Source: Firmicutes bacterium UBA5449
GTDB lineage: Bacteria > Bacillota > SHA-98 > UBA4971
NCBI GenBank assembly: GCA_002424305.1
Contig: DIQZ01000035.1
Coordinates: forward strand, 40,274-86,022
Direction: 5' to 3'
DNA length: 45,749 nucleotides
Part shown: piece by piece, positions 8,058-16,134 of the stretch
Layout of the letters: each line of letters opens with the position of its first letter
Position numbering within the stretch: position 1 is the first letter of the stretch
Program-made: the position numbers and the translations under genes
The notes under the pieces: generated by a model
What the model saw: only the letters and a program-made list of their open reading frames with translations
Told to the model about the DNA's origin: nothing
The model's database searches: none

Positions 8058-9907
8058 GAAATCCTCCCCATCTTGTAGAGCTCAGACGCGACATTTTCCA
8101 GCCCCAGTCGTATCAGAGTCTCTGCTTTAGGTCTCCCGTTCTCATCCCAACCACGCGCCTCATAGTACTCATCAAGAAGCGTATTCAAGTCGTCCTCTGT
8201 GATACGGAACCCTGCAAGCGGACCGTCAGGCACAGGCTCTTCATAGAATCTGGCAGGCGGCCAATCATCCGCCCTTCCGAAATCTTCTCTTTCCCGCACA
8301 GCGAACGCCCGCGTTAAGTTCCATATCCTCTCAGACTTAACCAACAGGTCTTCCCAGGAATCATCCATACCTGTGACAACAGGATACAGCTTAGCATAGT
8401 GCTCAAGAGGCAGACCCAGTTCCACCCACTGTAGCCTGCATACGCCAAAGCAATCGAAAAGAGGTCTTACGTGTTGAAATTCCACAACCTTCGCGGCCTT
8501 TCCCTTAATGATATCACGTCCTACTGCGATATCATGGGTAACTGACCACGCACGGTTGTGATGTGCACCTATATCGCAAGTCATATATGCCAACATCATG
8601 GAAGGTGCGCCTCTGGATTCATAGCCGCTCCACTCAAGCCCTTTAACATGAATAGCAATGCGGCTGCTTTCCTCGCCCCAGGCTTTGGATGCACCTGCAA
8701 CACCGTCAGCCAGAATATTCCCGATACCTTCTCTCCTTGCTATCAAGTGAGCAAGATCACAAAACGCATCAAGGCTCCCGAACTTAGCTTCGATACCACC
8801 GGTATCCTCTTTAGTGATTATGCCTTTTTCAAAGCATTCCATGACAAAGGCTACAACATTACCGGCGGAAATAGTATCAAGACCAAGCTCATCACAGACA
8901 TAATTCGCAAATGCAACTTCCTCTATGGAGCGTAAGGCACAATTACTCCCAATGAGTGCTGTGGTTTCATATTCCGGTCCTTCTACAAGGACTGTCTTCC
9001 CACGAAAACTGGCTTTGCATAGTTTGCCGGTAGCCATGGGACAAGCAAAACAAGCTTTATCACCTACAACAATAGTCTCTTTCATCAACTCGCCGCTTAA
9101 GCCATTTACATCCTCATAAAAATTCTCCCTGAAGTTGCGTGTAGGAAGGGCTGCTATAGAGTTCGCCCATGTGGTTACCTGAGCAAGCCCTAGATCTTGC
9201 CATATTTTGAGTCCGGGATCTTGCATGAGTTCCCGGAACATTACAGTCGCTACACTTTTCAGCCCATCCATATCAGCCACAGGCACGCCTTGAGTCCCCC
9301 TTACGGCAATAGCCTTGAGGTTCTTAGACCCCATGACCGCTCCCATTCCGCATCTGCCTGCCTGGCGGCCGAAATCATGGTTTATGCATGCAAAAACAAC
9401 CCTGTTCTCTCCTGCAGGGCCTATAGTGGCAATCTGGAATTCATCTCCTAATTCCTCTTTAAGGACTTCTTCAGTCTTGATCGCGCCTTTCCCCCAAAGG
9501 TGCGTTGCGCTGCGGATTTCTACCCTATCATCATCAATGAATAAATATGACGGAACCGGGGTTCTTCCTTCCACGATAATAGCGTCTATTCCTGCGTACT
9601 TTAATTCCCCTGCCAAATGTCCACCGACGTTACTGTCGCCATAAAGACCGGTAGCCGGACTTTTCGCCGAGATACTGGTCTTCGCGCCGCTGGGCAAGAA
9701 CACTCCTGCAAACGGACCTGACGCTATAACAAGCCTGTTATCAGGTCCGCAAGGATCAGCGCCCGGTGGAACTTCGTTATAAACGTAGTACGCGCCGAAT
9801 CCCCTGCCACCTATGTAATTATCAACTAGCTCTTCAGTAAGTGGCTCATGTGAGATTTTTCCTGCAGACAAATCCACCCGGAGAATCTTGCCGGCATATC
9901 CGTACAT
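8054..9907 (-). CDS. aor: tungsten-type aldehyde:ferredoxin oxidoreductase
   Basis: A 617-residue AOR-family enzyme that oxidises an aldehyde to the acid and reduces ferredoxin, using a bis-pterin tungsten (or molybdenum) site and one [4Fe-4S] cluster. The N-terminal domain has GKILRVDLS, IGGRGFGAYY, NRLVIASGPF and GRCGMGAVMGSKNLKAIAVR, the pterin-binding signatures. Cluster ligands are expected in ACFACPMATGKLC and in FDCFGVCRL. The third cysteine of the usual CxxCxxxC is a threonine here, and a cysteine appears four residues later. The gene starts immediately after the ferredoxin stop (TAGATG) and overlaps moaD. The substrate is unknown; context suggests an aldehyde produced by the upstream FAD dehydrogenase. 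Confidence 0.93.
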   Translation of the reverse strand: MYGYAGKILRVDLSAGKISHEPLTEELVDNYIGGRGFGAYYVYNEVPPGADPCGPDNRLVIASGPFAGVFLPSGAKTSISAKSPATGLYGDSNVGGHLAGELKYAGIDAIIVEGRTPVPSYLFIDDDRVEIRSATHLWGKGAIKTEEVLKEELGDEFQIATIGPAGENRVVFACINHDFGRQAGRCGMGAVMGSKNLKAIAVRGTQGVPVADMDGLKSVATVMFRELMQDPGLKIWQDLGLAQVTTWANSIAALPTRNFRENFYEDVNGLSGELMKETIVVGDKACFACPMATGKLCKASFRGKTVLVEGPEYETTALIGSNCALRSIEEVAFANYVCDELGLDTISAGNVVAFVMECFEKGIITKEDTGGIEAKFGSLDAFCDLAHLIARREGIGNILADGVAGASKAWGEESSRIAIHVKGLEWSGYESRGAPSMMLAYMTCDIGAHHNRAWSVTHDIAVGRDIIKGKAAKVVEFQHVRPLFDCFGVCRLQWVELGLPLEHYAKLYPVVTGMDDSWEDLLVKSERIWNLTRAFAVREREDFGRADDWPPARFYEEPVPDGPLAGFRITEDDLNTLLDEYYEARGWDENGRPKAETLIRLGLENVASELYKMGRIS

Positions 9908-10318
9908 CTAATCTGCCACCTCTCTTTGATCGCTAGCTGCAAGAGGACCCAGAATTCCCCTGGGACAGAGTCTTTCGCACTCGCCACACAAGATACACTT
10001 GATGGGGTGATCCACTTCCGCATGGGTAAACAAGGCTCCATTCGGGCACGCGCCTATACAGACTCCACAGTTTGTGCACAGCTCCGGATCGATAGTCACA
10101 ACCCCGGAAGCCATGCTAATCGCATCAGACGGACAAGCATCTATACATTCGCCGCACTGATCACAGACAACAATATCGTACCTGGCTTCAGTAAAAAGTC
10201 GCGACACTATTCTTATACCTGCTTTCTTCGGATTATTCTCCCCGAAGTTAGCAATGGCACACACAATCTGACAGAGTTTACACCCTGTGCACCGCGCAAC
10301 ATCTATATCAATCCCCAT
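9908..10318 (-). CDS. polyferredoxin with four [4Fe-4S] motifs (HycB/CooF-like), AOR partner
   Basis: A 136-residue iron-sulfur protein with sixteen cysteines in four motifs: CTGCKLCQIVC, CDQCGECIDACP, CTNCGVCIGACP and CILCGECERLCP. This is the HycB/CooF/DmsB-type electron-relay arrangement. It is cytoplasmic, with no Tat or Sec signal. ATG 10318 is chosen because GGGAGG lies at ideal distance; ATG 10324 touches the SD, and the longer frame to 10387 would overlap the DAO gene without an SD. Placed directly before aor, it is the likely electron acceptor of AOR and may also link to the dehydrogenase subunits encoded upstream. Confidence 0.9.
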   Translation of the reverse strand: MGIDIDVARCTGCKLCQIVCAIANFGENNPKKAGIRIVSRLFTEARYDIVVCDQCGECIDACPSDAISMASGVVTIDPELCTNCGVCIGACPNGALFTHAEVDHPIKCILCGECERLCPRGILGPLAASDQREVAD

Positions 10319-10367
10319 ACTCATACCTCCCCTGCCTGCCGAGAGAGTTCTGAACCCGTCAATTCCC

Positions 10368-11555
10368 TCACACAACTGACGGCTCAATCACTAGTTCACC
10401 ACGTTCAAACCTTCCAAGGTCAAGTCCGTGTATGTCGATGGAAGGTTCCTCATCACACACAATTTCACTGATAAGCTCACCTGTAACAGGCGCCAACATG
10501 AACCCATGCCCTGAGAATCCGCAAGCCAGATAGAACCCGTCAACAGGTGTACCCCCTAAGATCGGATGGGCATCAGGAGTCATGTCGTAAAGACCTGCCC
10601 ACTGTCGGACTACAGACAGCTCCCCTATGGGCGGTAATACCTTCGTTATCTCCTCTGCCATTTCAACCAGAAACTCCCATGTCGAAGAAGTCAAGAACCC
10701 CGGCTTTTCCTTGGGGTCTCCCATGCCCATGATAAAGCTCCCGTGCGGAGTCTGTTGACAATAATATCTCCTGGAAAACGACATTACCATTGGGCCTAGG
10801 ACAGGCTCTACAGGTTCTGTTACAAGAATTTGATGTCGCTCAGGATAAAACGGAATATCAAGACCTGTCATTCTTGCAACCACTCCCGAGTACGGACCTG
10901 CGGCATTTATCACTACTTTGGTGGAAATAGTCCCCTTATTGGTTCTTACCCCTTCGACTTTTCCGGATTCAGTCAAAATTTCACAGGCATCAGTAAAAGT
11001 ATGTATCTTAGCACCCAGTCTCCTCCCGGCCGTAGCATAAGCGTACGTAACATGAAAGGGATTAGCGTGACCGTCTGTAGGGCAGAACGTAGCACAGTAG
11101 ATATCGTCTGTATTAAGTATAGGCACGATTTTTCCGGCTTCCCGGGGAGTAAGAAGACTGACCGGTATGTCCAGACTCAGTTGAAGCTCAACGTTCTTTG
11201 TGAACTGCTCCATCTCTCGCCGAGTGTACGCTATAAGAAGGTAACCCCCTTGTTTGAACTCGATACTTCTTCCGTACCCTAACTCCTCATCCATACGTTC
11301 AAATGCCCTTACACTTGCTATTGAGAGAAGGCAGTTCAGCCTAGTGCCCCATTGCTGCCTCACCCCTGCTCCACAACGCCCTGTGGAGCCGCAAGCTAAG
11401 TAGGACCTCTCCAGGAGCACTACGCTCCCAAACCCTTTCTTGGCAAGGTGATATGCAATGGATGTTCCAACAACCCCACCGCCGATAACCACTGCATCAG
11501 CAGTTTTCGGCAGTTGTTCTGACACCGCAGACGACACAGTTTCAGCCCAAGTCAC
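10368..11555 (-). CDS. FAD-dependent amine/amino-acid dehydrogenase catalytic subunit (DAO family, SoxB/HcnC-like)
   Basis: A 395-residue DAO-family flavoprotein. The Rossmann motif DAVVIGGGVVGTSIAYHLAK is near the N terminus, with STGRCGAGVRQQW just after it (the region of covalent or tight flavin binding in SoxB-like enzymes). DAHPILGGTPVDGFYLACGF and SGHGFMLAPVTGELI close the FAD site. Relatives oxidise sarcosine, glycine, proline or other secondary amines. GTG 11555 with AAGGTGA five bases upstream is preferred over GTG 11579, which has no SD. It overlaps the BFD gene by 14 nt. Together with the preceding four genes it resembles split sarcosine oxidase, HcnABC, or archaeal four-subunit proline dehydrogenase. 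The substrate cannot be read from the sequence. Confidence 0.88.
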   Translation of the reverse strand: MTWAETVSSAVSEQLPKTADAVVIGGGVVGTSIAYHLAKKGFGSVVLLERSYLACGSTGRCGAGVRQQWGTRLNCLLSIASVRAFERMDEELGYGRSIEFKQGGYLLIAYTRREMEQFTKNVELQLSLDIPVSLLTPREAGKIVPILNTDDIYCATFCPTDGHANPFHVTYAYATAGRRLGAKIHTFTDACEILTESGKVEGVRTNKGTISTKVVINAAGPYSGVVARMTGLDIPFYPERHQILVTEPVEPVLGPMVMSFSRRYYCQQTPHGSFIMGMGDPKEKPGFLTSSTWEFLVEMAEEITKVLPPIGELSVVRQWAGLYDMTPDAHPILGGTPVDGFYLACGFSGHGFMLAPVTGELISEIVCDEEPSIDIHGLDLGRFERGELVIEPSVV

Positions 11556-11859
11556 TGCTATCACCTTCAATAATGCCACCTAGACGAATAGGCTTTGCGG
11601 GCGGCCTGTACTTTGTCGGCGCTACTTCATCTATCTTCCTTCCCGAAGCTCTTGCAAGCTCAGCGAGGAGAAGTTCACGGCATGTACGTCCCTGGCAGGG
11701 TCCCATGCCACACCTTGTAATCCTCTTGATCTCCTCTGCAGTAGTGTAGCCTTCCCGAATGAGATCTCGAATCTCCTCTAGGGTCACATCTTCACAGCGG
11801 CAAACCACAGTGATCTCTGCAGCGTCCATTGCTTCTTCTCTATCAGTCTTCTTGTTCAT
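11542..11859 (-). CDS. BFD-like [2Fe-2S]-binding subunit
   Basis: A 105-residue protein dominated by a BFD-like [2Fe-2S] domain: VVCRCEDVTLEEI near residue 15 and TRCGMGPCQGRTC near residue 50 give the CxC...CxxxxC ligand set. In bacterial sarcosine oxidase alpha and HcnB this module is fused to the FAD/NAD subunit; here it is a separate gene. The C-terminal tail (PPAKPIRLGGI) is also typical of the C-terminal tail of that fusion. ATG 11859 is preceded by GGGAGGG (spacing 10), with a TTG three bases earlier as an alternative. It overlaps both neighbouring genes. Confidence 0.85.
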   Translation of the reverse strand: MNKKTDREEAMDAAEITVVCRCEDVTLEEIRDLIREGYTTAEEIKRITRCGMGPCQGRTCRELLLAELARASGRKIDEVAPTKYRPPAKPIRLGGIIEGDSSDLG

Positions 11860-12337
11860 CAAGTGAAGTCCCTCCCACGCGAATATGCCTTACATCCATA
11901 GCAAGGGTCCGAGGTACCTCCACCCACACTACAGGAGTCCTATCATGCCCCTTAGTATTTTCTACTCTTATTACCTTAGCCTCACACAACTCGACTCCAT
12001 TCCTTGCAAGACCATATACCCTCTGTCCCTCACAGGGGAGGGGGATGAACTCAAAGGGGAGTTTAACAAGCGCAAGGTCATCTTTCCATGTTTCGTCCAC
12101 AACGAAAATGGCTAATCCCGGACAGCGAGGAATACACCTTCCACATCCATTACACTTCTCAAAGTCGATCTCCGGCAGACAGTTGATATCGTCGAACGCT
12201 CCAATCGCGCCTTGATTACATGCCTCATGACAGGGGTCACAAGGAATTTTCTGAAAGCATTCTATTACTACTACAGGGCCCGCGGCCCGCCTTTTGCAGT
12301 CCGGAATTGTGCGAACATCCTTATTGCTCTCAGTCAA
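11843..12337 (-). CDS. 4Fe-4S ferredoxin-like subunit of the dehydrogenase complex
   Basis: A 164-residue protein with an incomplete-looking first cluster motif (ECFQKIPCDPCHEACNQGAI, CX5CX2CX3C) and a classical second motif (CNGCGRCIPRCP). The C-terminal 80 residues have no cysteine-rich motif and may dock on the partner subunits. Comparable small ferredoxin subunits occur in archaeal proline dehydrogenase complexes. It starts 4 bp inside the end of the FAD/NAD gene and overlaps the BFD gene by 17 bp. Inferred role: electron wire between the two flavin subunits or out of the complex. Confidence 0.8.
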   Translation of the reverse strand: MTESNKDVRTIPDCKRRAAGPVVVIECFQKIPCDPCHEACNQGAIGAFDDINCLPEIDFEKCNGCGRCIPRCPGLAIFVVDETWKDDLALVKLPFEFIPLPCEGQRVYGLARNGVELCEAKVIRVENTKGHDRTPVVWVEVPRTLAMDVRHIRVGGTSLDEQED

Positions 12338-13443
12338 TTATCCTCATCCCCCTCTCCAAATGTCATGATTTTCGCTACCCCTTGCCGTACCTTTGCACCT
12401 GTCGGACCTTGTCTCAAAGCTTCAAGCTCTGCTTTTGCCCGGTTAAGCTTCTCTTCAGAATCGTCTGTTACATAGCCTAAGGATTTAGCTGCGGAAAGGC
12501 CTGCGACAGTGCCTTCAATCATTGCAGAAGATGCTTCTTCTATACCTGCTAAGTCGCCTGCCACAAACAGACCGGGACGAGTGGTTTCATAGTTTTCATC
12601 GCGAAGCGGTGTGTACCCGCCAAGCTCAGGCACATAGGCCATTTGGCAATCTGCCTGCCATAGAAGCTCGGTAAGGGGTGTAAGCCCTACCGCAAGGCAA
12701 ATAGTGTCTACTTCAAAATAACGCAGAGAGTCAAAAACAGGACGGAACTCACTGTCTAACCCGCACACAGCAGCACCTTCCACTACTTGTGTCCCATAGG
12801 CTGCCCTTATCGTGTGGGATGTGAGGATGGGAATGCCTGCCCTCTGAATCTTGCGAGCATGCACATCATACCCTCCTACATGCGGCATTGCCTCAATCAC
12901 TGCAACCACGGGAACACCGGCCTGCAGCAACTGGTAACTAACAATAAGACCTATATTCCCTGCCCCAATCATCAACACGGCATTCCCGGGCCTGACTCCG
13001 TACAGATTCATGAGGGTTTGCGCAGCGCCGGCACCGTACACTCCCGGAAGGTCGTTATTGGGAAATGAAAGCATCCTCTCGGAAGCCCCTGTTGCGCAAA
13101 TCACGCGCTCAGGCTTGAGAAAAATGAGGCGATTGTCTTTTTCTATGGCAAGTGTCCCGTCGCTGTAGAATCCCACAACTTGCGAATCACACAGTACGTC
13201 TACTAAAGGGTCATTCATGATCTCATTTGAAAGGAGTCTTGCGATATCAATACCTCGCATACCGGCGAATTGCCCTCTGGAGCCAAAAAACTTATGGGTC
13301 TGCTTGACAAGCTGGCCCCCGAGATGTGCCCCGGAATCCACTAACGTAACATGGGCCCCCATATCGCGACATGCAATGGCTGCCCGGAGCCCTGCAGGCC
13401 CTGCCCCAACCACACATATTTCAGTTGTCAGCAAGGAGGACAC
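12334..13443 (-). CDS. FAD/NAD(P)-binding oxidoreductase subunit (HcnB / sarcosine oxidase alpha-like)
   Basis: A 369-residue pyridine-nucleotide-disulfide-type flavoprotein. VVGAGPAGLRAAIACRDMGA binds FAD, VLMIGAGNIGLIVSYQLLQA is a second dinucleotide fold for NAD(P), and PGLFVAGDLAGIEEASSAMI is the C-terminal FAD loop with its Asp. It corresponds to the middle domain of heterotetrameric sarcosine oxidase alpha, HcnB, or the alpha subunit of archaeal proline dehydrogenase. It overlaps the 2Fe-2S gene by 23 bp and the 4Fe-4S gene by 4 bp, so the subunits are tightly coupled. It probably moves electrons between the DAO flavin and NAD or ferredoxin. Confidence 0.88.
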   Translation of the reverse strand: MSSLLTTEICVVGAGPAGLRAAIACRDMGAHVTLVDSGAHLGGQLVKQTHKFFGSRGQFAGMRGIDIARLLSNEIMNDPLVDVLCDSQVVGFYSDGTLAIEKDNRLIFLKPERVICATGASERMLSFPNNDLPGVYGAGAAQTLMNLYGVRPGNAVLMIGAGNIGLIVSYQLLQAGVPVVAVIEAMPHVGGYDVHARKIQRAGIPILTSHTIRAAYGTQVVEGAAVCGLDSEFRPVFDSLRYFEVDTICLAVGLTPLTELLWQADCQMAYVPELGGYTPLRDENYETTRPGLFVAGDLAGIEEASSAMIEGTVAGLSAAKSLGYVTDDSEEKLNRAKAELEALRQGPTGAKVRQGVAKIMTFGEGDEDN

Positions 13444-13756
13444 CCTTCCCTTTTTGAGTTATCACATTCATTCCCTCTCGTAGCTTTTCAACACATACCC
13501 TAACGTTAGGTCGTCCATCCACTGTCATCAAGCATGAAGAACAGTTCCCAATAGCACAAAAAAAGCCCCTTGCTCTCTTTAGCTCAGGACTTTCTCTCAG
13601 TACACGCACACCTGCTGCGTGCAACGCACAAGCTATTGGCTGACCTTCATACCCCTCAAGCTCTTTACCGTCAAATACGAAGCGGACTTTCCTACCCTCC
13701 TTGAACTCAAGTATCGGATGGCATTTGATCCTTCCGTCATCCATTACATGGACCAT
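13421..13756 (-). CDS. [2Fe-2S] ferredoxin-like subunit (HcnA / SoxA N-terminal type, Fer2_4)
   Basis: A 111-residue protein of the Fer2_4 type. After a beta-rich start (VRFVFDGKELEGYEGQPIAC), the cluster ligands are in GFFCAIGNCSSCLMTVDG (CxxxxCxxC) with a later cysteine in VRVCVEKL. This module forms the N terminus of sarcosine oxidase alpha or the separate HcnA protein. First gene of the eight-gene operon running to 7824. ATG 13756 gives the longest form; ATG 13744 is possible, and neither has an ideally spaced SD. Confidence 0.85.
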   Translation of the reverse strand: MVHVMDDGRIKCHPILEFKEGRKVRFVFDGKELEGYEGQPIACALHAAGVRVLRESPELKRARGFFCAIGNCSSCLMTVDGRPNVRVCVEKLREGMNVITQKGKGVLLADN

Positions 13757-13846
13757 CCCTTCTATGGCGTAGAATTTGCATCGTATGACATAGAACTGAT
13801 ATCAAAGATAGGTACTGAAATCTTGATGTGTTAACTTATTTATTCG

Positions 13847-13875
13847 TTACAATAGTGGGATTTCCTTCGTGTCAA
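13847..13875 (-). promoter_or_regulatory. candidate sigma-A promoter of the dehydrogenase-AOR operon
   Basis: On the minus strand a perfect -35 TTGACA (13875-13870) is followed after 17 nt by TTGTAA (13852-13847). It lies in the 133-nt gap between recN and the 2Fe-2S gene, giving a leader of roughly 85 nt with no obvious riboswitch. Confidence 0.5.
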
Positions 13876-13889
13876 GAGGTAATATTTGA

Positions 13890-15611
13890 CTATTGAGCTG
13901 TTCTGAGCATTTCTTTTGCATGTTTCATACTTGCTGTATCAAGCCCTGGGTCTCCGCCTAGCATTCTTGCAATTTCTCTGACTCGCTCTATTTCTTGCAA
14001 TTGAGTAACAACTGTACGGGCACGTCCGCCCTCTATCTCCTTTGTGATGGAGTAATGGGTATCTGCCATACAAGCTATCTGCGGTAAATGCGTTACGCAG
14101 ATTACCTGCCTCATTCTGCCTATTGCTGCCAGTTTCTCCCCTATAACAGTAGCAACTCTTCCCCCGATTCCCACATCGATTTCATCAAATATCAGTGTGC
14201 TTACTTCATCCACGGATGCCAAGATCGACTTGAGCGCTAGCATCACACGGGAAATCTCGCCGCCGCTCGCTATCTTTGCCAGGGGTTTTGGAGGTTCCCC
14301 CGGATTTGCCGACAGAAGAAATTCCACACTATCAATGCCATTGGCCTTAGCAGCCAGCATTTTATCGCCTATGGGGATTCCTTGTGGATCTTCTTTGTTT
14401 GAAAAGTCCACCCGGAAAACAGATGACTCCATAGCGAGCTCTCGAAGCTCATGAGTAACATGCTTCTCCAGGACTTCCGCTGCTTCCATGCGGACTTTGT
14501 GGAGTCGTTCTGAAACCCGACCTAGCTCCAGACGAGTCTTGGCTATTTGCTCTTCCAGCGTGTCGATTCCCCGGGAAGAGGATTCAAGCTGACTTATTTC
14601 CTCACCTATGATTTGCCTGTAATCCAAGATCTCGTCTACAGTATCCCGGTACTTTCTTTTCAGGCGTTGAATTGCTGAAAGTCTTGCTTCTATTTGGGCT
14701 AAACGCTCGGGATCCTGATCTATCCTGTCCCTATATAGTCGAATCTGTCTGGAAGATTCTTCGCATGCAGCCAGAGCAGTTTTGAGGAGCTCCATAGTAT
14801 CCCTTAGAGTATCATCAATCTCTAATATGGGCTCCAATTCTTTCAGCACACCGGCAAGCCCGTCAATAATCCCGGGAGCACCGTGATCTTCACCGTGGAT
14901 CAGCGAATAAGCAAGACTGGAGCGCTCGTGGAGTTCACCTGCTGAAGCCAGCACATTATGCTCTTTAGCTAAGGATGTATCTTCATTCGGCATGAGACGG
15001 ACAGCATCAATCTCCTGGGCCTGGAATTGCAAAAGATCAAGTCTCTGAGCACGTTCCCGTTCACTTAGACGGAGCTCCTTGAGGCGAGTCACATGTTCAT
15101 TGAGTTGTTCATAATAGGTCTTTACCTGTCTCCTGAGGTTTGCTCCTTCCTCGCCTGCGAAATTGTCAAGATACTCTATATGTCTTTGCTGCCTGAGTAG
15201 AGCCTGATGATCATGTTGGCCGTGAATATCAACGAGATACTCCCCGATATCCATGAGCATGGCTTGGGTAATAGGACGACCATTCACCCTGCGTTGACTT
15301 CTTCCTAGTCTGGATACAAGACACGATATTACTACGGTATCATCCTCTCCAAGGTCGATACCGAAATCCGCCAGACTCATCCTCAAAGGCGCGTCTTCCG
15401 CGACAGCGAACACGCCGTGGACAGAGGCTTCGTCACACCCTGTCCGTATATGTTCGACAATACCACGCCCGCCCAGCAAGAGTGTTACAGCACCGATTAT
15501 TATGGACTTTCCTGTTCCGGTCTCACCAGTAAGAACATTAAGTCCGGGACCGAATTTGAGCACGGCTTCTTCTACTAAGGCATAATCCTTAATATAGAGT
15601 TCAAGGAGCAT
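13890..15611 (-). CDS. recN: DNA repair protein RecN (SMC-like ATPase)
   Basis: A 573-residue RecN, a double-strand-break repair protein with split ABC-type ATPase halves around a coiled coil. Walker A is GETGTGKS near residue 34. The ABC signature is ASGGEISRVMLALKSI and Walker B is LIFDEIDVGIGG. The region around residues 150-390 is a long heptad-rich coiled coil. Normal length; ATG 15611. It follows argR closely, the usual argR-recN order of Firmicutes. Downstream, however, comes the oxidoreductase operon rather than spoIVB-spo0A. Confidence 0.96.
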   Translation of the reverse strand: MLLELYIKDYALVEEAVLKFGPGLNVLTGETGTGKSIIIGAVTLLLGGRGIVEHIRTGCDEASVHGVFAVAEDAPLRMSLADFGIDLGEDDTVVISCLVSRLGRSQRRVNGRPITQAMLMDIGEYLVDIHGQHDHQALLRQQRHIEYLDNFAGEEGANLRRQVKTYYEQLNEHVTRLKELRLSERERAQRLDLLQFQAQEIDAVRLMPNEDTSLAKEHNVLASAGELHERSSLAYSLIHGEDHGAPGIIDGLAGVLKELEPILEIDDTLRDTMELLKTALAACEESSRQIRLYRDRIDQDPERLAQIEARLSAIQRLKRKYRDTVDEILDYRQIIGEEISQLESSSRGIDTLEEQIAKTRLELGRVSERLHKVRMEAAEVLEKHVTHELRELAMESSVFRVDFSNKEDPQGIPIGDKMLAAKANGIDSVEFLLSANPGEPPKPLAKIASGGEISRVMLALKSILASVDEVSTLIFDEIDVGIGGRVATVIGEKLAAIGRMRQVICVTHLPQIACMADTHYSITKEIEGGRARTVVTQLQEIERVREIARMLGGDPGLDTASMKHAKEMLRTAQ

Positions 15612-15654
15612 TTAAATCCACCACCATACTGCCTCAAACAATAACTTGCTTGTT

Positions 15655-16134
15655 CTACTCCCTTGATTGAGCCCTAAGCCTGTTAAACTTCTCCATGACA
15701 TTGATTGCTCCGGATTTCGGTTTCACAACTATGAGTATTGTGTCATCACCTGCGATGGTGCCCACAATCTCAGGGAAACTCATCTCATCGATAGTGGCTG
15801 CTACCGCATGGGCGTTACCTGTCAGAGTTCTAATAACCACGAGGTTCTCACTATAGTCAACAGAGACCACGGAATCCTGAAATAGTCGTCTCGTCCTACG
15901 AGCGGAGTCTTCGTATGTTCTTTCCTGCGGTACCATGTAGCGGTATCGGCCGCTACCGGTAGGAGTCTTGGTTATGCCAAGTTCCTTGATATCCCTGGAC
16001 ACAGTAGCTTGTGTAACATCAAAACCCTCTTTCTTTAAGGAAAGAGCCAAGTCTTCCTGGGTTTCAATTGGTTGTTGCCTTATGATCTCCAACACTTTTG
16101 CTTGACGCCCGGCTTTAGACGGTCTTCGTCGCAT
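15655..16134 (-). CDS. argR: arginine repressor/activator ArgR
   Basis: A 159-residue ArgR/AhrC. The N-terminal winged HTH includes VTQATVSRDIKELGITK, the DNA-recognition segment. The C-terminal oligomerisation/arginine-binding domain includes EIVGTIAGDDTILIV with the characteristic GDDT. ATG 16134 overlaps the nadK stop (TGATG), with GGAGGG nine bases upstream. It controls arginine metabolism genes elsewhere; its place between nadK and recN is standard in Firmicutes. Confidence 0.95.
   Translation of the reverse strand: MRRRPSKAGRQAKVLEIIRQQPIETQEDLALSLKKEGFDVTQATVSRDIKELGITKTPTGSGRYRYMVPQERTYEDSARRTRRLFQDSVVSVDYSENLVVIRTLTGNAHAVAATIDEMSFPEIVGTIAGDDTILIVVKPKSGAINVMEKFNRLRAQSRE

Noticed and set aside
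11829..12215. Plus-strand open frame opposite the 4Fe-4S subunit
   Set aside because: The minus-strand frame has two iron-sulfur motifs and overlapping operon neighbours; the plus frame has no motif.
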